Part shown: positions 36,180-48,472 of the stretch, one piece after another
How the letters are laid out: the number at the start of each line of letters is the position of its first letter
Position numbering within the stretch: position 1 is the stretch's first letter
From: Helicostylum pulchrum
Lineage: Eukaryota; Mucoromycota; Mucoromycetes; Mucorales; Mucoraceae
Length of the DNA stretch: 64,000 bases
Reading direction: 5' to 3'
Assembly (NCBI GenBank): GCA_025677825.1
Contig: JAIXMO010000012.1
Span: 620,001 to 684,000, forward strand
Program-made: the position numbers and the translations under genes
The notes under the pieces: model-generated
The model's input: only the letters and a program-made list of their open reading frames with translations
Told to the model about the DNA's origin: nothing
The model's database searches: none

Positions 36180-37914
36180 ATAAATGTTTGTGGGAGAAAG
36201 AGGCGAAAAAAATATATATATCTTTTGTAAATCAGGTATATATATTTAATTAATCACTGCTGATTAAGGATTCAATGTGACATCAACGAGCTTACGCAAT
36301 GCAGCGCCAACAGATTTAAATCTAGTAATTCTTACTTTTTTTCGGAACGATAAAGAACTTTTATAAACAATTAGAGCCTAGTTTATTGTTTATCAAACCT
36401 TTCTGAACAACATTCGCGGAAGATATTTGTTAATTCAATAGTAGTAAAAAAAAGTTTATCGCTATCAAAGCCACCCTGTATTTTTTATTCCAAGCGGTGG
36501 TAATGTCAAAAGATAGAAAAAAAAATACGTGTACAAAGTAAAAATGTACAAGATTCAAATCTGATGGCGCGTTACTACTTATTTTCTGGTTTCACGTAGA
36601 GCACTAGTAGTAGTAAATAGGGTTCGAGAAGCTATAAGCATCAGAATGCTTTAACTTTACGTTTTTCATCAAATGTTAATAATAATATGGCATTTAAATT
36701 ATCAGCAGCTTTAAGAATAAACTTGAAGTGCTTGGAATTTTGAATCACCATCTTTTCCAGATTTCAAACTTACTTCGTGGATACACGCTCAACAAATGCT
36801 ACGTATTCGTTATCATTATTATATTCAAAATCATCATCAAAGTCATGGGCAATGATTGATTGTGGGCTGTAATCAGCTACATGATGTCCTCAATTACGAC
36901 AACTTAAGCTTTTAGTTAAAGCAAAGATAAAACGTTTTTGTAACTCAATAAGAAGAAAATAAACCAGTTTGATACAAACCAGTTTAATATACTTACACTA
37001 ACTCCAGGTGTTTGTAATGTTTTTCTGCATGTTATTCGGCACAGAATGGATCCAACAACCCACAAGATTGGCATTATGTTTCAGTATTTGTGTCGCTTTG
37101 CATTTTTAAATTTGAAAAGTGAGAGAAGGGTAGTTTATTCTATTTTTACTTTGGAATTTGATTACAAAATGCTAATTTTTTTTAAAAAAAAACCCCCCCG
37201 GATGACTCTTTTCTTTCGTTTACATTTCTTTTTTGTAAAATCTTTTTTCACAACTGGTCATGATAACGATAATGTTTTTTATATATAGAAAAACGCGAAT
37301 TGTTTAGTAAAATTATTTCTAACAGACAAGTTAACAGGTACGCGTTGTATTTCCAGTAACTTTTATTTGTATTTGGAACAATAATAAAAAATATATTAAC
37401 GTAAATATATGCTTTCTAGATTAAAATGAATAAATGGACATAGACGTACGTTCAGTCATATATTTAATATCTTGTACGTAACCGTTCTTTTAATTGATTT
37501 AGTTCGCTTGTTGGGCTACTATAACTTGACAAAGACGTGAGGTTATAGTAAAGTACACAACTATATATAATACTGTGCGTTATATCTAACTTTACTTCGC
37601 TTATAGATACACTGTTATTAAGGCGTTCGTTACAAACTAAGTTGACCATTGATAGTTAGGTTATTTTCTTAAATTGCGCTGAGCCATCAGCAAAACTTCC
37701 TGATGCATTCCCGTGTAATGTTTTATTATTTTATTATTTTATTTTTAATAAATATTTTTTTCTACCGTAATATTTTTATCGTTTTTTTTATTTTGTTTTC
37801 GTCTGTTTGTTTGCTTTTTTCATATTCCATTCCCCGCGAGCGCTAGTCTCAATTTAGGCACTCTTATTACACGATTTTTCTGATCGGGTGTGTATATATT
37901 AGAAAAAAAGGAAA
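36180..37914. other. 1.7 kb of decayed or non-coding sequence
   Basis: Minus-strand pieces such as KVRITRFKSVGAALRKLVDV (near 36280-36350) and AHDFDDDFEYNNDNEYVAFV (near 36780-36860) still read as protein for 20-25 codons but stop on both sides. I could not assign them. They may be further mobile-element remains belonging with the Fanzor-like locus next to them. The rest is AT-rich spacer. Confidence 0.4.
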
Positions 37915-39399
37915 CTAGACTGATGTGTGTTCACCAAGTTCATTCATTCGGTAACTCGAATTATTATTCTTATCGCCTTCTTCAGAGAGTAAATGATCTG
38001 TGGGGTTATTACTGTTTACCGCTTCGAGCTTCTTCTTCTTTCTCAATTCTTTACGTTTCTTCATTAATTTATACGAATCCACACCACAACATAAGCAATT
38101 ATGTAAAAATTCTGGAATATATGCTAAATAACCATCTACAAATGCTTTCCAAGCTGTCATTTTTTTAGTTTGACCTGTATTTGCAGCATTTTGAATATTA
38201 TCTCCAGGACCAAAGAAACGAAGCATCATGAAACTATCGACCATCATGACACTGCAGATAATAATAATATAAATACCGTTCTTTACTGCTTCTACTGACC
38301 ATGCAATACTTCCATTGGTTCCGTCAGTACCTTTAATAACACCCGCTGTGGCTAATCCACTTAGCAGAATTTCACCAAAATAAAAGTTAAACATAATAGG
38401 TCCTTTCACACACCAGAACATACCATGTGCCTTTACTTTTCCTCGGAGCCATTCACGGTGAAAGACGTCGAGATAAGTAAACAACGCAGTAAGAATAATA
38501 GATAGTGATGTAAAGTTGATAATGGTAAGATAAACATAGGCGCCCTTAAAGCTATAAACTCCTTCACAGTAGCGACCTTTTAATTCGGCAAAAATGGACA
38601 TAAAAGAATCGAGAAGGGTCCTATAAGCAATTTTTTTTTCTTTTAGTGGGTGGGTAACATTACACAACCATTGTCATACGTTACCAAATTGGATACTGGA
38701 ATACGAGAATATCTGTTATAATACGATAGTGCATTCCCCACTTGGAAGGCCTATAGTAGAAATTGATAAGTATACATTATTTTTTCTGCAAAAAGAAAAA
38801 GAAAAAGAAAACTTACAAATGACATTTAAATATAAACATAATTTTTGTATCGACAGGTTCTTTTACATCACCAGCCTCAATTCGAAAAGGTTCAAGATAG
38901 GCTTGTAACGTAGTAAACAAGTTAAATACTGCAAATGCTTCAAATACAACAGCGAAAAACATGATTGTTGTCGAATAGTCAAATCTTAAATATGCGAACC
39001 ATGCTAACGTAGCATATACAGGAGGAAATAATAATACTCGTAATTTATGACGTTGTATTTGTGGTTCACTAACAAAAAGAAAGGTTAATAGATTATTTTT
39101 AATTGATCAGTAAAAAAAACTTACTAGTAATTTCTTAAATGCTTAATAACAACTGTTAAGGTTACAATCCAAGTGACAAAAATCATGGCTAAACAAACAA
39201 GCCAACCGACAACATGCCAGTTTTGCGTAGGATTAGACTTTACATAAGACCAATCTAAACCTGGCTTACTTTTTTATATACGTATAAACAATTCAGTAAC
39301 ATATAAACCTGCTTTTTAATCTTTTTTTTTTACGTACAATCCTCCTGTAGATAATCCAGGTGTAGTAGGACAAGTTATCTCTGGCTCTGCTGAATCCAT
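37915..39399 (-). CDS. TMEM184 / DUF300 (OST-alpha-like) multi-pass membrane protein
   Basis: Five minus-strand exons give 409 residues: 39399..39338, 39268..39125, 39068..38817, 38750..38685 and 38620..37915. The protein has about seven membrane helices, starting with NWHVVGWLVCLAMIFVTWIV. Family marks include KHLRNYYEPQIQRHKLRVLL, a FEAFAVFNLFTTLQAYLE helix, the KCHLPSKWGMHYRI loop, YCEGVYSFKGAYVYLTIINF, LDVFHREWLRGKVKAHGMFW-type sequence and KGPIMFNFYFGE. The cytosolic tail is basic, then acidic, with a dileucine DHLLSEE. Members resemble the organic-solute transporter alpha chain and act at vacuole or endosome membranes; transport in fungi is not proven. The acceptors at 39269 and 38751 were chosen because only they keep the frame and the conserved loop. 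Confidence 0.88.
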
Positions 39400-40535
39400 A
39401 ATTATACACACAAAAAAGAAAAGTAAGGAAAAAAGGAAAAAGATAATAAAACTTAAAAAGGGTGATTCTTTAACTTTTTTTGTCCCACCACGGTCACAGT
39501 TAATTTCAAAATGCGACAACCTTGGCATGCCTTGGCCAAAAAAAAAAAAAAATACGCTAAAACTGTCAAATAAACAGCTGCATGTCATCTTGAACAGTTT
39601 ATACTGTAAGTTAGTCTTTTGTGTGCGTTTATTTTTTTTAAAGAGTATATAAAGTATTATATGTACGGATAAACGCCACACGTAAGTTGTCATTAGGGTT
39701 TCGGAATACCTTGTATCACCTACATTTAAAAAAAAAGACCCCAGATTTACTTAGCATTGTACCTGATAATAGTTGAAAATCTTGGGCTATTGTTACATAA
39801 AAAAATAAATGTATTTGTGTTTTAGCTTTATCGTACATTTTGAAGTTCTCGAAATGAATATATTACCTTTTTTTGTCAAAAGAATATGTGGCTGGATGTT
39901 TGCTTAGCGCTTTAAATAGAAAACTTTTGTTCGGGTCACGCCACTACAACGTTTCACAGTTTTGTACTTACAAAAATGCTTGGATTATAATAGCACAATG
40001 CTTACTGCGATGGATAATTAACATATTTTTATTCTTTTTTTAGTCGTTTTTTGGGATAGTGATATATTTAGCAATAAAAACGAGAGGCCGTAAATGTTTT
40101 TGTGTAAATAAAAAGAAGTAATGGTTTTGATGTAATGCTAATTAAAAGTTTAAATATACTTACCACTAAGAATGGAGGTTTTGGTTCATACAAAAACATT
40201 TACTATAATAAAATTACCCAACACCACCAGTCCCCGTCTTTTTATTTATTTATTTAATCACCGTACTCAATCTTAGTTCAACAGTTAATTGATAGTAACA
40301 AAAGAGTTCATTAAAAAATAGAGCTTTACGGAGGGGAAAATAATCAGTTGCTGTTATTTTGCTTGTTTATTAGGTAATAGTGAGTAATAGTTATTAAGAT
40401 AATAATAACTTGGGAAGATTAGGGTTTTTTTTTGTTTTTGTTTGTATATAGGGGAGAGATAATCATATTAGTTATATATTGTTATAATATATAAAGGATA
40501 AAAAAAGAAATATTGTAATAAGGTAAGATAATTAT
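39400..40535. other. 1.1 kb spacer, no gene seen
   Basis: AT-rich sequence between the TMEM184 start and the UNC93-like stop. Only short broken frames are present. The left 100 nt are probably the promoter and leader of the TMEM184 gene, and the right 200 nt the 3' region of the transporter gene. Confidence 0.45.
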
Positions 40536-42068
40536 TTAAACTTCGGATTTTTCAACTTTGCCTGAAAGTCTTTCGCTCAAGTGAACGGAACCATTTTCAT
40601 CACCGACATTTTCGAGTTGACCACCAACTAAAGTACCAACAGCATGGCCATCTTCAAGGTTTTCAATTGTTTCGATAGTAACATCAGGAACATCCTTAGC
40701 AACAATAAAGGCTAAAAGAAGACCAACAGTGTTAATGGCAAAAACGATAATAAGCTGAGTCATGTAGGCAACTTTTTTAGCCTCAAGTTGACTAGCAACA
40801 GCATTACAGCCATTTTGAATAGTCTTATAGAAACCACCATATCTTGTAGCACGTTCAACATCGTTGGTCATTGTACCTAAAAGCCAGTAGATATAACCTT
40901 GATACATGGCATCAATTAAACCGAAAAGAGCATATACGACAACGATACCAGGATACTTGGGATCAGTGACATCGAGCTGAACATAATCGGGTTTGAGAAT
41001 AGAATCACGAGTATAACCCTTTTGAATAAAGATGGCAGCGACCCAAAGAGCAGTAATAATGACAAGAGTAAGAAGATTACCATATATAGCACGAACTTTA
41101 CGAGTACCAATTTTAGTAGAATCAAGGAAGACACCAAACAAACCAGCACCAATAATTTGGAACAGCCAGTACAAGAGATTGTTTAAAGAACGAGCACGAA
41201 GAGTCATAAATCCAGGAGCGTTAATACCGTTCCATTGATAGGTATAGAACCAGTTAGAGCCGGCAAAGAGAGGAATCAAGATAAGCATACGAGGATCCTT
41301 AAAGAGTTTTAAGACTTCGAGAGATTCGCGCTTCCAGTTGGAAATTTTATGGAAAGAAACTTTAGATCCATCAGCACGAACGACTTTGTTAGAAGGAAGA
41401 AGACCCATAGTCAATAAAGCACCGATGGACATGATAACCATAAAAGCAATATAAGTAGACTGCTTAATAGCAGTACCTTTAGAGTTCCATTCGTTAGCAA
41501 GAGGAACAGTTGCACCAATAGTAGCTCCCCTAGTAAATAAATAAAGTAAGTTTATTTTCTTCTATGCTGCATACGTGCATATATAATCTTACAAGTTGAA
41601 AATCATCCAGAAAATTGAGAAAGCTTTACCCTTATCATTTTCGGAAGGATAAGACATCATAATACCACCTTGAGCTGTCCATAAGAAACCAGCGCCGATA
41701 CCGAGAATAGCACCAGCAGCAATAGTGAATGCAGAAGATTTAGAAAGGAAAGAACCTACATAAAGTACATAGGCAAGAGCACCAGGGATTATAACACGGT
41801 GACCGAAAATATTATAGCTGTAAAGATAGAAATAATTAGATTTGATACATTCTATATATATGTATATGATTTACATAGGAGCACCGACTAAAGAGAAAAT
41901 GGTGAAAGTGACAGCAGTGGCGGTGGCAGCATTAGTAGCTGCTTCAGTGGATGATTGACCACCGCCGCCCATACCACCAAGGGCGTTGTACATACCAGGA
42001 CAACAGAAACAGACCATGCCCACAATGAACACTTGGACCATTGGGCTATTATATCGAAAAGTACCCAT
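40536..42068 (-). CDS. UNC93-like (DUF895) major-facilitator membrane protein
   Basis: Three minus-strand exons (42068..41875, 41817..41593, 41529..40536) give 470 residues with about eleven membrane helices. The first part MGTFRYNSPMVQVFIVGMVC and CPGMYNALGGMGGGG is the conserved start of fungal DUF895 proteins. It is followed by IYNIFGHRVIIPGALAYVLY, AAGAILGIGAGFLWTAQGGI with MMSYP, and QWNGINAPGFMTLRARSLNN. Late pieces include RATRYGGFYKTIQNGCNAVASQ. These proteins belong to the MFS superfamily by fold; their substrate in fungi is unknown, and relatives in animals regulate potassium channels or receptor traffic. The C-terminal 60 residues are hydrophilic and acidic. Codon use in this gene is more C/G-ending than in its neighbours, suggesting high expression. 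Confidence 0.88.
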
Positions 42069-44090
42069 TTTAAAGTTTTGATTGAATTAGTGTATAAAGA
42101 ATTAGTATTTTTTTTTAAAAAAAGATGAGAAGCAGTTGAGAGCGATGATAAAAAAAATTATTCAAACTAAAATGGAGGTATATATAGTATTTTTCAAAAA
42201 CCCCCCCCCCCCCCCCTCTTGCTTCAAGTAAAACCTACAATAGGTAATATCAGGGTTCGTAAAGTATTGTGATACGCGACTACACCAATTTCTGTATAAA
42301 CAAGCGCTTGTTATAACTAAGTATCATGTCTACAAGTGTAAGTATTTGAAGTTTAGATACCAAAAATAGTAATTTGTGAGCTAGGAGATGATCCGCCGAC
42401 ATCACGATTTAATATCTTAAAAAAAAATTACACATTGTAAGGTACACAAAAAATTTTGATTACGAAAGTACTTTGGCGCGTGAGAATATATTTTCCAAAA
42501 CATTTCTTCGTATAGTCTCGTTAATTATGCGATCATATTTATTTTACTGATCTGACCTGAATAATAAAGAGAAATCAATTATTTTAGCTGTGCATTTTTT
42601 TTTTTATAAAATAGAAAATTACATATTAATGCAAGATGCAGTAATGTGATACATACTCTATTTTTCACTATGCTACACAATGAGTTGCGCATTATTGATA
42701 TAGTTTATGATGCGGTACAAAAAAACAACCCAAATTCTCGGTTCCCTCGGCGGTCTCAAATCGACCCTTTTAAATATGTCAGTTTCCGGTTTCTGTAGAC
42801 ATTTTTTTAAAACAAAATTACTAGATTTCGATATCAAATACTTATTTCTAAATATCTACACTAGTTAAAATAAAATAAGAATGTATAACTATACAAAAAA
42901 AAAAAACTTGCGTGAATATTAAATATACATAAAAGCTCTTCATACATAAAAAAAAAATAAGCTTGTCCTACTTGTAGAAAAATTTCGATCTATGGAGAAG
43001 GGTTGCAGGTTTTAGGTAACACTGGCAGCCAGTAAAAGAGAGTAGTTTTTGTTTCGGCAGGGTTAATAGACCCTTTATAGCTTTGTACCAATAAATAGTA
43101 TAGGATGATTCCACCGTCCGACTTATCAAAAAGGAACAGAATTCCTTTTTACTGCTGACGATCACGAGTACTTTTTTTAATTCTCAAAAAAAGGAAAAAC
43201 TCGCTTGCTAGTTTATTTAACTTTGTGTTTATAGAAACGTTCCATTGAACTTTATAGTATAATGTTTGATTTGTAATTATTAAGAGATTATCAGGCTGTG
43301 TCATTAATAAGGGTTAACATTGTGATGCAAACGATCGAGTAAGAACATTATTTTACAGATGTACTTATTTCTGTTGAAGACACAATATCGCCAATTGTAA
43401 CTAATCATATCTCGCTCCCTAACTTCAATTTCATAAGAAATATCAGAATACATAAAGGACTGTACAATATATACACTTTACAAAAAAGTATAGTTCGTAT
43501 TTTTACTTGTTAAGTATCAACATACATATCGGCATTCAATAAATTCGAACAAAAAGTAAATATAGGTAGTTTTGTTTTCTAAAAAACGAGATCCATATCC
43601 AATAAAAAAAATTGTTAAAAAATTATTAATAGCCCGAATTCCAATAAAAAGCGCGTTAGAAAAGTTTGATTTTGCTTCTGGGAAAAAAAAGGTAATCAAA
43701 GCTTAGCGAAGGCAAACGTCAGCTGCATATCAACTCCATTATATTATGTATTTAAGAATGGCTGTTTCGAATAAGCCTCAATAATAAAAAATAAATAAAA
43801 AATTATGCGAAGACTATAAATATAATAAACTAATTCGTCGTTATCAATGCTGCTTTTTGTTTCTTTAAATAACTTTAGTATTTACGTTATTTAAATGAAC
43901 AGCTCTGAAGCATTCGCCCCATCTTCTTCATATAATTAGTCGAGAAAATGCTATCTCAGACGTAGACTATGAAAATGGTATCAATAATAATTCATCGTAA
44001 CAGTAGACTTGTCATAGCCGAAAATAGATCATTTCGTCCTGCAAGTACGAATGCTGCATATTCTGTAAACAAAAAGAGTATAAGGTAAAA
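42069..44090. other. 2 kb spacer with decayed sequence, no gene seen
   Basis: Apart from a poly-C run at 42202-42217 just upstream of the transporter gene, the region is AT-rich. Minus-strand frames at 42968-43165 and 43517-43699 are 60-65 codons long, rich in aromatic residues, and show no family likeness or splice partners. I take them as chance or old remains. Confidence 0.4.
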
Positions 44091-44149
44091 GTATATATAT
44101 AATATATAGACTCGTAACTAAATGGTTGTTAAGTATATTCGTTTTTTTA

Positions 44150-44825
44150 TTAGCGTTGGTGCCGATAAAGTAAAAAGTTCGATTATGGTGTAATCGTAAC
44201 TGATGAGAAGCTTTGTTTCTTCTTGACTGATTCTGTTATGGCTCGCGGAAACAAATTCAAAAAGAATGAAGACGGAACGCCTATTCCTTTAGGAGACGAA
44301 TCAATCCTTGTCTATGATAAAGCAGTAAAAGATCTTTATTCAAGACATACCCAACTGATTATTAGAGATTGGAATGTTACAAAAAGGCCACTTGTAAGAG
44401 CATTTATCGATACACACAAATATTAAGAAGTAGTTTAAGAATCAAAGAGTCAGTCAATACGATCGCAGAAATTATATCTTAATTGATGATTATAGCTTTC
44501 AAGGACTTTTAGATATAAGCAAGTATTTCTGGAGCCGCAACTCTGTTCTTGGTACGAGAGCCCGACTTTATTTTCTTATGACTCATGTCATGCTTCTTCG
44601 TAGTGAAAATGCATTGGCAACGAAACTTACTAAGCTATTTTCTATGGATTTACACGATCAAGTAACCGTCCTCCAGGTGTGCCGCAATTGCTGCAGCAAT
44701 TGCTTTTGGAAAAACTAATAAAGACATAAAGCTCGAGTATGAGTCTGCTAGATTACGATGTTCGTTCAATTGGGGCATTCGCTTTGTACTTCTTTTCACA
44801 TTATTATCATGAAAGCATATTCATA
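44150..44825 (+). pseudogene. Ndc10/Crypton-type (tyrosine-recombinase-derived) DNA-binding protein relic
   Basis: Plus-strand frames keep recognisable pieces of the Ndc10-like domain found in Crypton-type mobile elements. An N-terminal frame (44190..44426) reads ESILVYDKAVKDLYSRHTQ and KRPLVRAFIDTHKY. After a stop and shift, 44490..44680 reads FQGLLDISKYFWSRNSVLG and TRARLYFLMTHVMLLRSENA, the most conserved block. Further shifted frames read AIAFGKTNKDIKLEYESARL and DVRSIGAFALYFFSHYYHES (about 44695-44820). At least two stops and two shifts make it non-functional. The catalytic tyrosine end was not found. The assignment rests on recalled family motifs. Confidence 0.6.
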
Positions 44826-45759
44826 TTAACAATACTAAACTACTTTGTTTGTGTATATATATTATTCCCTTTGGAAATGATACACTTACTTGTAAAATAA
44901 AATGATAAATAATTATAAATAATAAAAAAGCTTTTTTTAGGACGTGATTTTTGATATATGTACTTTTTTAATAGTCGATAAAAAAAGTTGTTAATAAAAA
45001 GTCATCAGCTTGTTTCTTTTTCTTTTTTCTTTCTTCAGCTGTTCTCCTTCTGTTGAAAATGCGCAAACTTAGGTAGACGAGAAGAATATCACAAATAAGA
45101 GGAAGAACAGTATAGTCTTCCTGTACCCAAGCTAAAAAAACCAGCACATTCAAACCCAATATCGATGAGTTCCGTATTATTATCACAAAAGCTATTAGGT
45201 CTAGACGACATAATATAATAAAGACAACTTTAAAAAAATAATCCTAAAAGCTACACCAAAGATCTTAAAAAAACTGAAGAAGAACATAAAATTCTTCGTT
45301 ATACTTATAATGCTCTTGAAGATCAGTACGGCTCCTACTAGACGCATCATCCACTTTGACATCTTAAAGTTTAGCGGAACTGATTACTTATGGCTTACAA
45401 ACAATGTCTGTAACAGTGAGGAGTATTATTAAAAATGTTTAGCGTACATATGAACTTGTACAACAAATTCAACCCTGAAAACCCCGTTGTAAGTATAAAC
45501 TATTTTAAAAACAGGATTTAAATATATATTGTTACTTATAAATGTCAAAACAAACATATAGACCTGTAAAACACAAGCTTGACGCTCTTTTTCTTACCCT
45601 ACCAAAACCACACAAGCAAACATCAAAAGACATAAATTACTTGTGTTTGAAAAAACAGACTGTCATAAGCTTGAACAGAGAAAAAAGAAAACAGTATAAA
45701 AAAACATAGATACCTAGATATTAAGAATCAATCGTAACTATTTAAGTAACTCGATCTTA

Positions 45760-46425
45760 TATATTTATAGGGACTTGGTAAAGATGTTTCTATAATTGAA
45801 GTAAACCTGTCAAAGCTTGTCAAACATTCAAGCTCAAAAGAAGTTGATTTAAAGAAGTACTTCAATGTAAGCTAAGTAATTCATATTGCATCACATTATA
45901 TATTAGACAGAAAGCTAAACATGCATTAATCCGTATATTACCATGCGAGAGAAGGGAATACCTTGCGCGCATTTTACAATTCTCGAGTCATGTCTAGAAA
46001 AAGAAGGACCGTCGAGCTTCGAATTACTAGGACCAAAGATCGTGCGGCTGCTAAAGAGCGCAGATTTGTAAAAGGAAACTCGAAAAAAGTCACTCCAATA
46101 ACGACTATTGGAAATTCTGGCACTGGAGTTGGTAGTAGTATTAAAGTTTATGATAGACGAGGAGGAAAATGGCTGGGAAAATTACGTAGCAGGTACACAC
46201 CAACAATTATGACAGACGAATACATGACTTCCCAGTTATGCGTATATTGATATTTCCCAATAGCTCATCCTGGAAGATCAGATAATATAAAAGTACTTGG
46301 AACTTCTCGTCGCAGCTTTTAAACTTGGAAGAGCAACCAATAATCGTGATATCATGTCTGCAGCAATAGGAATCTCTGCAATGACGAAAGCTATAGTTAT
46401 AAACAAAGCTCTCCTCCTTTTTCTA
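45760..46425 (+). pseudogene. Fanzor-type (TnpB-like) nuclease C-terminal relic, locus 3
   Basis: The clearest frame (45985..46248) reads SRKRRTVELRITRTKDRAA, then TTIGNSGTGVGSSIKVYDRR and GGKWLGKLRSRYTPTIMTDE followed by YMTSQLC, which is the segment around the RuvC-II/zinc-ribbon end of a Fanzor-like subfamily. After a stop (TGA at 46249) the frame goes on with FPIAHPGR and KVLGTSRR. One shift later, ATNNRDIMSAAIGISAMT (about 46330-46385) carries the NRD of RuvC-III. The second zinc-ribbon cysteines have been lost (CVY then stop). Upstream, 45780-45870 keeps DVSIIEVNLSKLVKHSSSKE-like sequence of the same gene. It is a different subfamily from loci 1 and 2, judged by the IGNSGTGVGS block. 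Confidence 0.62.
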
Positions 46426-46843
46426 AACATTAACAATATATATCTTTTTCGCCTCTGACCACCTGAAAAACACACGCTTTAAAGTGGTGGCGCGCCGGGT
46501 TGTGCTTCGCCGCCTGTGCGGTTTGATTACTTCGGGTAAAGCAGAAATATTTTAAACGAATTTAAATTTAAAAACGAACATTTTCTTATTTCCTCTTTTT
46601 GGAATATTGTAATTGCTGGAGGAAATGAAATAATTTTTAATAAGAAACGCTTTTTTTTTTGATAAAATTATTCTTTATATAAAAAGTGGAAGTGTACAGT
46701 GAGTGAGTTGAAGTTAATTATGTGTGTGTCTATTTTTTTATAATACAAAATAAGAGAAACTCGGTTATATAAAAGAAAAAATAAGGGGGGCGTGCGCGTT
46801 TTAAAAAAAAGTCTCTCTTGTCTCTAATAGGTATGTGATGTGA

Positions 46844-46874
<31 letters not shown>
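46426..46874. other. 3' flank of the carrier gene with a GT microsatellite
   Basis: No gene was seen. A (GT)n run (46851-46874) ends 1 nt before the stop codon of the mitochondrial carrier gene. A small C/G-rich patch (46480-46520) stands out in the AT-rich surroundings but shows no known site. Confidence 0.5.
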
Positions 46875-48266
46875 TTATACAAGTTTTGTCGGTGGCCATT
46901 CATTCTTTTCTCTCAAATCGGCTTGAAAATGCAATACTTGTTCATATACAACAAACATGATTGCACTTTGAAGACTAGTCCAAAATACTCTTGGGCCAAT
47001 ACCTCTAAATAAACCAGCCAATCCTTGATTTTTGTAGTTCCAAACCATTCCGTCAATAATACCATTATAATGCTTTAAAGGTGGTTCAATTAATAGTTTA
47101 GTACCGACTGGTTTGTTGTTTCCGGATTGTTGCGTTTGCAATAAAGTTTTCATGACGTCTAATGGGGTAGTAACGGCGCCTGCAATAGCACCAGCTAATG
47201 AACCTGTAATCATATCGACGCCAATAGGTATATGTTGGCCATTGTATTTACGTTGAGCGATCTTTTTAAATTGTTCTAATATGAGGTATGAGTAACACTG
47301 GTTTTTTAAATTAAGAAATGAGTAATAGTTTTACCGTAGCAAGCAAATTGAATCGCGGAATAAGGTACATCTCTTAAAATGGTAGCTCTAAATCCATGAA
47401 ATAATGCACCAAAACCATCGTATCTAACAATCTATTATAATGATAGTAACGTTAATAATTATAAATATTATTTTTGCAGTCCACTTACCATTTTTGTTGC
47501 ATGCCATGTATTTTTATAATTGTATCCACTAACAAAATGAGGATTATTGTACTTTCCCTGCAACTGTAATCTTGTTTTTAAAACTTCAGAAGGTACATAA
47601 ATAATCGAGCCAGCTAAATCACCCAAGGATCCAGCAGTTAAATGAGAAATAACCTCAGGAACGTTTGCCTCATTTAAAGTTCGCTTCGTTAATTCATAAA
47701 CAGCAAAATAAAGTGTCGTACCAGGGACTATATATTAAAAAAAAAAATATTGTCAAAAAAAAAAATATACAAATACAAATATTGTTTTTTTGACAGCTTT
47801 ACGTGATCCAATCATGGCAGGAGATACACCGGCATATAATCCTTTCATAACACCCTCTTGTCTAAATATTAGCTTGTACGCTTGTACCATACTTGAATAC
47901 TTTTGTAATCGACTATAAGGTTGTCCCTGTAATCTTGTCTTGACAGTATCGACACTAATTAAAATTTTAAAAAAAAGCTTAATATGCAAGATCGACAATT
48001 ACATAAGCTAGAATTTTTTATGTAAAAAAAAAAAATGTATACCTGTGCATAACAAAATCAGCTGTGGATCCACCGATACCGCCTGCTATACAAGCCTATA
48101 TAAGAGTTAGTCTATCGACAGTACCTTGGAAGTTTTCCTCCAAAAAAAAACTTACGTCAAAGTAGGGGGGGTATTTAGCACTTCCGTCCATAATAATGGA
48201 AGGAATGACAAATGGGAATGTTGACTGCCTAGTGTTGTTATAACCAGGCTCGGTAAGTGGATTCAT
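46875..48266 (-). CDS. Mitochondrial carrier (SLC25) family protein, MME1-like
   Basis: Six minus-strand exons give 350 residues: 48266..48156, 48095..48043, 47954..47803, 47727..47489, 47431..47335 and 47275..46875. The protein has the threefold carrier repeat with signatures SVDTVKTRLQ (first, Ser in place of Pro), PSEVLKTRLQ (second) and PLDVMKTLLQ (third). Glycine-rich first helices (ACIAGGIGGSTADF, LTAGSLGDLAGSI, ITGSLAGAIAGA) and GLYAGVSPAMIGSLPGTTLY, GFRATILRDVPYSAIQF complete the pattern. The order and the long N-terminus (about 35 residues) resemble the yeast Mme1/YMR166C group, which exports magnesium from mitochondria; the substrate is inferred only. The start ATG 48266 is the first real ATG. 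It is divergent from SF3B2, sharing a 206-nt promoter region. Confidence 0.88.
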
Positions 48267-48472
48267 AAAATGGGTCAAAAACTTTAAAAGAGGAGAGAGA
48301 TAAAATATATGTAGCCTGCCAAAAAAAAAAAAGGAAAAAAAAACTCGAAGTTATCAGGGTTCGTGACCGGTCTTTTTTGCGTCATTATATTTTTTTTTTT
48401 ACTTTTTTTTTTTCCTTAAATAAGAAAAAGGTGCTTTTTTTATCCTTTCTTTACTTTTCTTAACCGAGTAAC

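Noticed and set aside
42202..42262. tRNA-like word gggttcg near 42252 and again near 48357
   Set aside because: No cloverleaf can be drawn around either copy. I found no tRNA or rRNA gene in the window.
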